A stretch of 64,000 nucleotides of DNA from NCBI GenBank assembly GCA_029259635.1, contig JAJDEU010000013.1, positions 558,001 through 622,000 on the forward strand, read 5' to 3'. A model generated the notes under the pieces. The model was not told where the DNA came from, made no database searches, and worked only from the letters and a program-made list of their open reading frames with translations. The position numbers and the translations under genes are program-made. Below are positions 61,291-64,000 of the stretch, piece after piece (position 1 is the first letter of the stretch; the number at the start of each line of letters is the position of its first letter). The stretch is from Planctomycetota bacterium (GTDB lineage Bacteria; Planctomycetota; UBA1135; GCA-002686595).

Positions 61291-62649
61291 ATGCCTGACT
61301 CAAAGCCCAGTACGAATCTCTCCCGCTTCATGCTCGCTGCTATCGAGCGCCTGCAGCAGAAGGATCCCGAGCTCTACACCATCCTCGACAACGAGTACCA
61401 GCGTCAGGCCAACGTCCTCACGATGGTCGCTTCGTCGAGTATCGCCGACCCCTCTTCGCTGATCTGCGAAGCCATGCCGGCAATGAACGTGACCGCCGAG
61501 GGTTATCCGGGCAATCGCTTCCACGCCGGTTGTCGTCACATCGACGAGATCGAGCAGCTCGCGATCGATCGCACGAAAGAAGTCTTCGGTGCCAAGTTCG
61601 TCAACGTCCAGCCGATGACCGCGACCTCGGCTAACGAAGTCGTGATGTTCAGCACGCTCAAGCCCGGCGATGTCCTCCTCGGAATGGGCCTCGATGCCGG
61701 CGGCCACCTGACGCACGGCTCGAAAGCCTCCATCTCCGGACAGGTCTTCGAAGCCTACGGTTACGGTCTCGATAAGGATGAGCGCCTCGACTACGACGAA
61801 GCTCACCGCCTGACGCTCAAGCACAAACCCAAGCTCCTGATCTGCGGCACGACGGCCTACGCGCGCAAGATCGACTGGTCCAAGTTCCGCGCCATGGCGG
61901 ACGAAGTCGGCGCCTTTGTCCTGGCCGACATCACGCACATCGCCGGCCTCGTCGCCGCCGGTCTGCACCCCAGCCCGATCGACCACGCGCACTTCACCAC
62001 GACCTGCACGCACAAGCAGCTCTACGGCGGCCGCGGCGGTCTGGTCATGATGGGCCGCGACTTCGACACGCCCACGGCAGACGGCAAGACCACGCTCTCC
62101 GGCCTCATCCAGAAGAAGGTCTTCCCCTTCTTCCAGGGAGCACCGAATCAAGCCTCCATCGCCGCCAAAGCGCGCGGCATGGCCTTCGTCGGCAGCGATG
62201 AGTTCAAGGCTGTCGCGCAGCGCATCGTCGATCTCGCCGACGCGCTCGCCAAGGCCTTCGTCGCGAAAGGCTATCGCGTCATCACCGGCGGCTCCGACAA
62301 TCACATCGTCGTTGTCGATGTCTTCAAGAAAGGCATCACGGGCGTCAACGCGGAGAAAGCGCTCGAAGACTGCGGCATCGTCGTCAATAAGAACCGCATT
62401 CCGTTCGACGTCAATCCCGCCACCGTTACCAGCGGTATTCGCCTCGGCACCAACGGCCTCGCGATCCGCGAGATGGAACCGTCCGACATGGTCGAGTGTG
62501 TCGATGTCATCCACGACATCCTCGAGAATCTCGAGCAGACCGGCGACCGCGAGTACAACATTCCCGCCGAGGTGAAGCAGCGAGCCGAAGCGAGCATCGC
62601 GACGATCTGCGCGCGGCGTCCCATCACGACCTACCCGCCCGTCCAGTAG
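61291..62649 (+). CDS. Divergent serine hydroxymethyltransferase, possibly alpha-methylserine type
   Basis: 452 residues of the GlyA fold. PLP lysine K242 in TCTHKQLYGGRGG, cofactor Asp D213 and His in ADITHIAGL, and substrate Arg R384 in SGIRLGTNG are all kept, as is Glu E70 in AEGYPG. Against E. coli GlyA (from memory) Tyr55 is Thr (T68), the YY pair 64/65 is Phe-His (F77, H78), and ASENY is ASSSI. The Tyr-to-Thr change is known to open SHMT to alpha-substituted substrates. Next to the NRPS gene, this suggests supply of an unusual alpha,alpha-disubstituted amino acid rather than one-carbon housekeeping. Confidence 0.85.
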   Translation: MPDSKPSTNLSRFMLAAIERLQQKDPELYTILDNEYQRQANVLTMVASSSIADPSSLICEAMPAMNVTAEGYPGNRFHAGCRHIDEIEQLAIDRTKEVFGAKFVNVQPMTATSANEVVMFSTLKPGDVLLGMGLDAGGHLTHGSKASISGQVFEAYGYGLDKDERLDYDEAHRLTLKHKPKLLICGTTAYARKIDWSKFRAMADEVGAFVLADITHIAGLVAAGLHPSPIDHAHFTTTCTHKQLYGGRGGLVMMGRDFDTPTADGKTTLSGLIQKKVFPFFQGAPNQASIAAKARGMAFVGSDEFKAVAQRIVDLADALAKAFVAKGYRVITGGSDNHIVVVDVFKKGITGVNAEKALEDCGIVVNKNRIPFDVNPATVTSGIRLGTNGLAIREMEPSDMVECVDVIHDILENLEQTGDREYNIPAEVKQRAEASIATICARRPITTYPPVQ

Positions 62650-62673
62650 GCGAGCTGGAAACCGACGGGGCTA

Positions 62674-64000
62674 CTACTCCTCGTCGTCGACTTCCTCGTC
62701 GAATTTCTCGTCGTGGTCCTCGGCGTACTCTTCGTCGTCACCGCCCAGGTAACCCACGGCTTCGAGCTGGGAGCGCGTCGCGTCGTCGAGCTCCTCCTCG
62801 ATCTTGGAAGGCTTTGCCTTCTTGTACTTGGCTTCCCACTCGATGAGGTATTCGCGCATTCGGCTCACGTGACCGGGATTCCGCGCGCCCTGATCGGTCA
62901 GTTTTCCGTTGGGGCGGCCCTTCCATGCTTGGAGTTCAAGCAAAGGCAAGCCCCTGTGCCGCGCGCGATTTTCGATGAGCTGCCATTGATCACCGATCGC
63001 CGAGACCTTGCGGAAATCGCGGAACTGAGTCTCTGCAATGAAGATAGGCGGAAGCTCGACCGGCTCTCCCTCGATCAGAGGCAGTACGGAAACTCCTTCG
63101 AGGATCGACGGAGCCTCAACGTTCACGTAATCGAGGATCGTCGGAACGAGATCTAGCAGGCGCACGCGCTCCGTGACTCGCGCTCTCGTCGGACGCCAGC
63201 TGGGGTTGTACATGATCCACGGGACGCTGACGTGCGAACCGTAGAGCAGCGAACCGTGCCCCTTTGAAGGACTCACGTTCGGATGATCGAGCAATCCTTC
63301 ACCGTGGTCGCTCGTGAAGACATAGAGCGTGTCCTCCCACCCGGGCACCGCGCTGAGCCGCTCGACAAAGACGCCGATGTCATCGGTGACCTGGCGAACC
63401 ATCTGGAGGTAGTGCTTGGACGGTTCGCCTTCGAACATATCGTCGTACTCGGGGCGCCTGAGCTTTCCGAAGGCGTACTCATGCACCTCCATCAAGTCGA
63501 TCATAACGAAGGCGGGAGCCGCGCCATCGAGCCGCCGGGTGTACTCCAGCACCGACTCGGTGATGTCGGGCGCGGTGCGGAGCAATCCATCTTCGTAGAA
63601 GACTTTGCCTTCGGGGACGTCCTCGCGTTCGCTTCGAAAGACGACAACGCTCTCGTGATACTCGTCAAAGCCTTGGTGAAAGTTGTAGCGCTTATTGAGG
63701 TTCGGGTTTGCCGTGATTCCGTAAGTGGCGTAGCCCGCGCGCTTCAAGATCTCCGCCAACATCTCCGCAGAGTCGGGCACGCGCTGCGCATCTTCTTTGT
63801 AGAGCCCGAGGCTGCGCGGGTAGCGCGACGCCATCATCGAGCCCACCGAAGGCATGGTCCAAGAGGTCTGAGCGATGACCGTATCGAACTGCACGCCCTG
63901 CTCGCTCAGCCGAGTGAGAGCTGGCGAAGTGTCCGCGGGGTAGCCATAGCTCGACAACTTGTCCGCGCGCAGCGTGTCGATGATGAACAGCACGACATTG
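62674..64000 (-). CDS. Sulfatase-family protein lacking CxPxR (5' end outside the window)
   Basis: About 442 residues visible; the frame stays open past the window edge (NVVLFIIDTLRADKLSSYGY), so the start is missing. Alkaline-phosphatase-superfamily motifs: FIIDTLRAD (metal Asp), FVMIDLMEVHEYAF, YVFTSDHGEGLLDHP, SKGHGSLLYGSHVSVPWI. The nucleophile region is QTSWTMPSVGSMMASRYP, so the Cys of true sulfatases is again replaced, as in the gene at 52056-53933. The C terminus has LEAVGYLGGDDEEY and a very acidic tail. Convergent with the SHMT-like gene. Confidence 0.8.
   Translation of the reverse strand, partial: NVVLFIIDTLRADKLSSYGYPADTSPALTRLSEQGVQFDTVIAQTSWTMPSVGSMMASRYPRSLGLYKEDAQRVPDSAEMLAEILKRAGYATYGITANPNLNKRYNFHQGFDEYHESVVVFRSEREDVPEGKVFYEDGLLRTAPDITESVLEYTRRLDGAAPAFVMIDLMEVHEYAFGKLRRPEYDDMFEGEPSKHYLQMVRQVTDDIGVFVERLSAVPGWEDTLYVFTSDHGEGLLDHPNVSPSKGHGSLLYGSHVSVPWIMYNPSWRPTRARVTERVRLLDLVPTILDYVNVEAPSILEGVSVLPLIEGEPVELPPIFIAETQFRDFRKVSAIGDQWQLIENRARHRGLPLLELQAWKGRPNGKLTDQGARNPGHVSRMREYLIEWEAKYKKAKPSKIEEELDDATRSQLEAVGYLGGDDEEYAEDHDEKFDEEVDDEE

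Overview
The window is GC-rich chromosomal DNA (roughly 60% by eye) from what looks like a planctomycete. This assignment is inferred from gene content: twin FG-GAP-type propeller proteins, one with the 'NDDIPDEC' linker and C-terminal module common in planctomycete secreted proteins, FecR-type and double-Cys anti-sigma partners, alkaline-phosphatase-superfamily 'sulfatases', and many cell-surface glycan proteins. Genes are tightly packed. At least eleven neighbouring pairs overlap by the ATGA stop/start arrangement, which suggests extensive translational coupling.

Region by region. 1-3806 is the end of an integrated element: a tyrosine recombinase reads away from the 3' end of tRNA-Pro(GGG), followed by two unknown genes and a truncated HigA-type repressor gene with its own palindromic operator. 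3807-18421 is mostly housekeeping: plsY-gpsA, a 7Fe-type ferredoxin, an ECF sigma/FecR pair, an ArsR/monooxygenase-like pair, tRNA-Gly(GCC), thiD, a DHH phosphoesterase, a sugar-isomerase-like TIM barrel, purB, and nadC-RsbW-like-VanZ-like. 18757-23598 holds a large membrane protein, a SpsF/PseG-like fusion and a methyltransferase, all likely for surface glycans.

23742-28517 is a nitric-oxide response unit. norR is divergent from ric (ytfE/scdA) and a quinol NO reductase gene, with three GT-N7-AC NorR sites and a sigma-54 promoter between them and a strong terminator after norB. 28648-37071 continues with an ECF sigma/anti-sigma pair and a redox operon in which three different proteins carry Rieske [2Fe-2S] domains, fused respectively to a ferric-reductase-type membrane domain, a glutamate-synthase-like FMN domain and a thiamine-pyrophosphate enzyme. 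I consider this one of the two most interesting systems in the window.

37315-55183 is an envelope and glycan region: four polytopic glycosyltransferase-like proteins, a TPR lipoprotein, an SGNH hydrolase-like protein, an arylsulfotransferase-like lipoprotein, a large PHP-type lipoprotein, a sulfatase-family protein lacking the CxPxR motif, and a propeller lipoprotein. Two CTAG-bounded inverted-repeat elements (37095-37296 and 45309-45474) look like MITEs. 57409-62649 is a compact biosynthetic pair and the other main candidate. It encodes a one-module NRPS with half a condensation domain, an adenylation domain with an embedded methyltransferase, and a carrier domain, next to a divergent serine hydroxymethyltransferase whose active-site changes suggest alpha-substituted substrates such as alpha-methylserine. 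The window ends inside a second CxPxR-less sulfatase-family gene.
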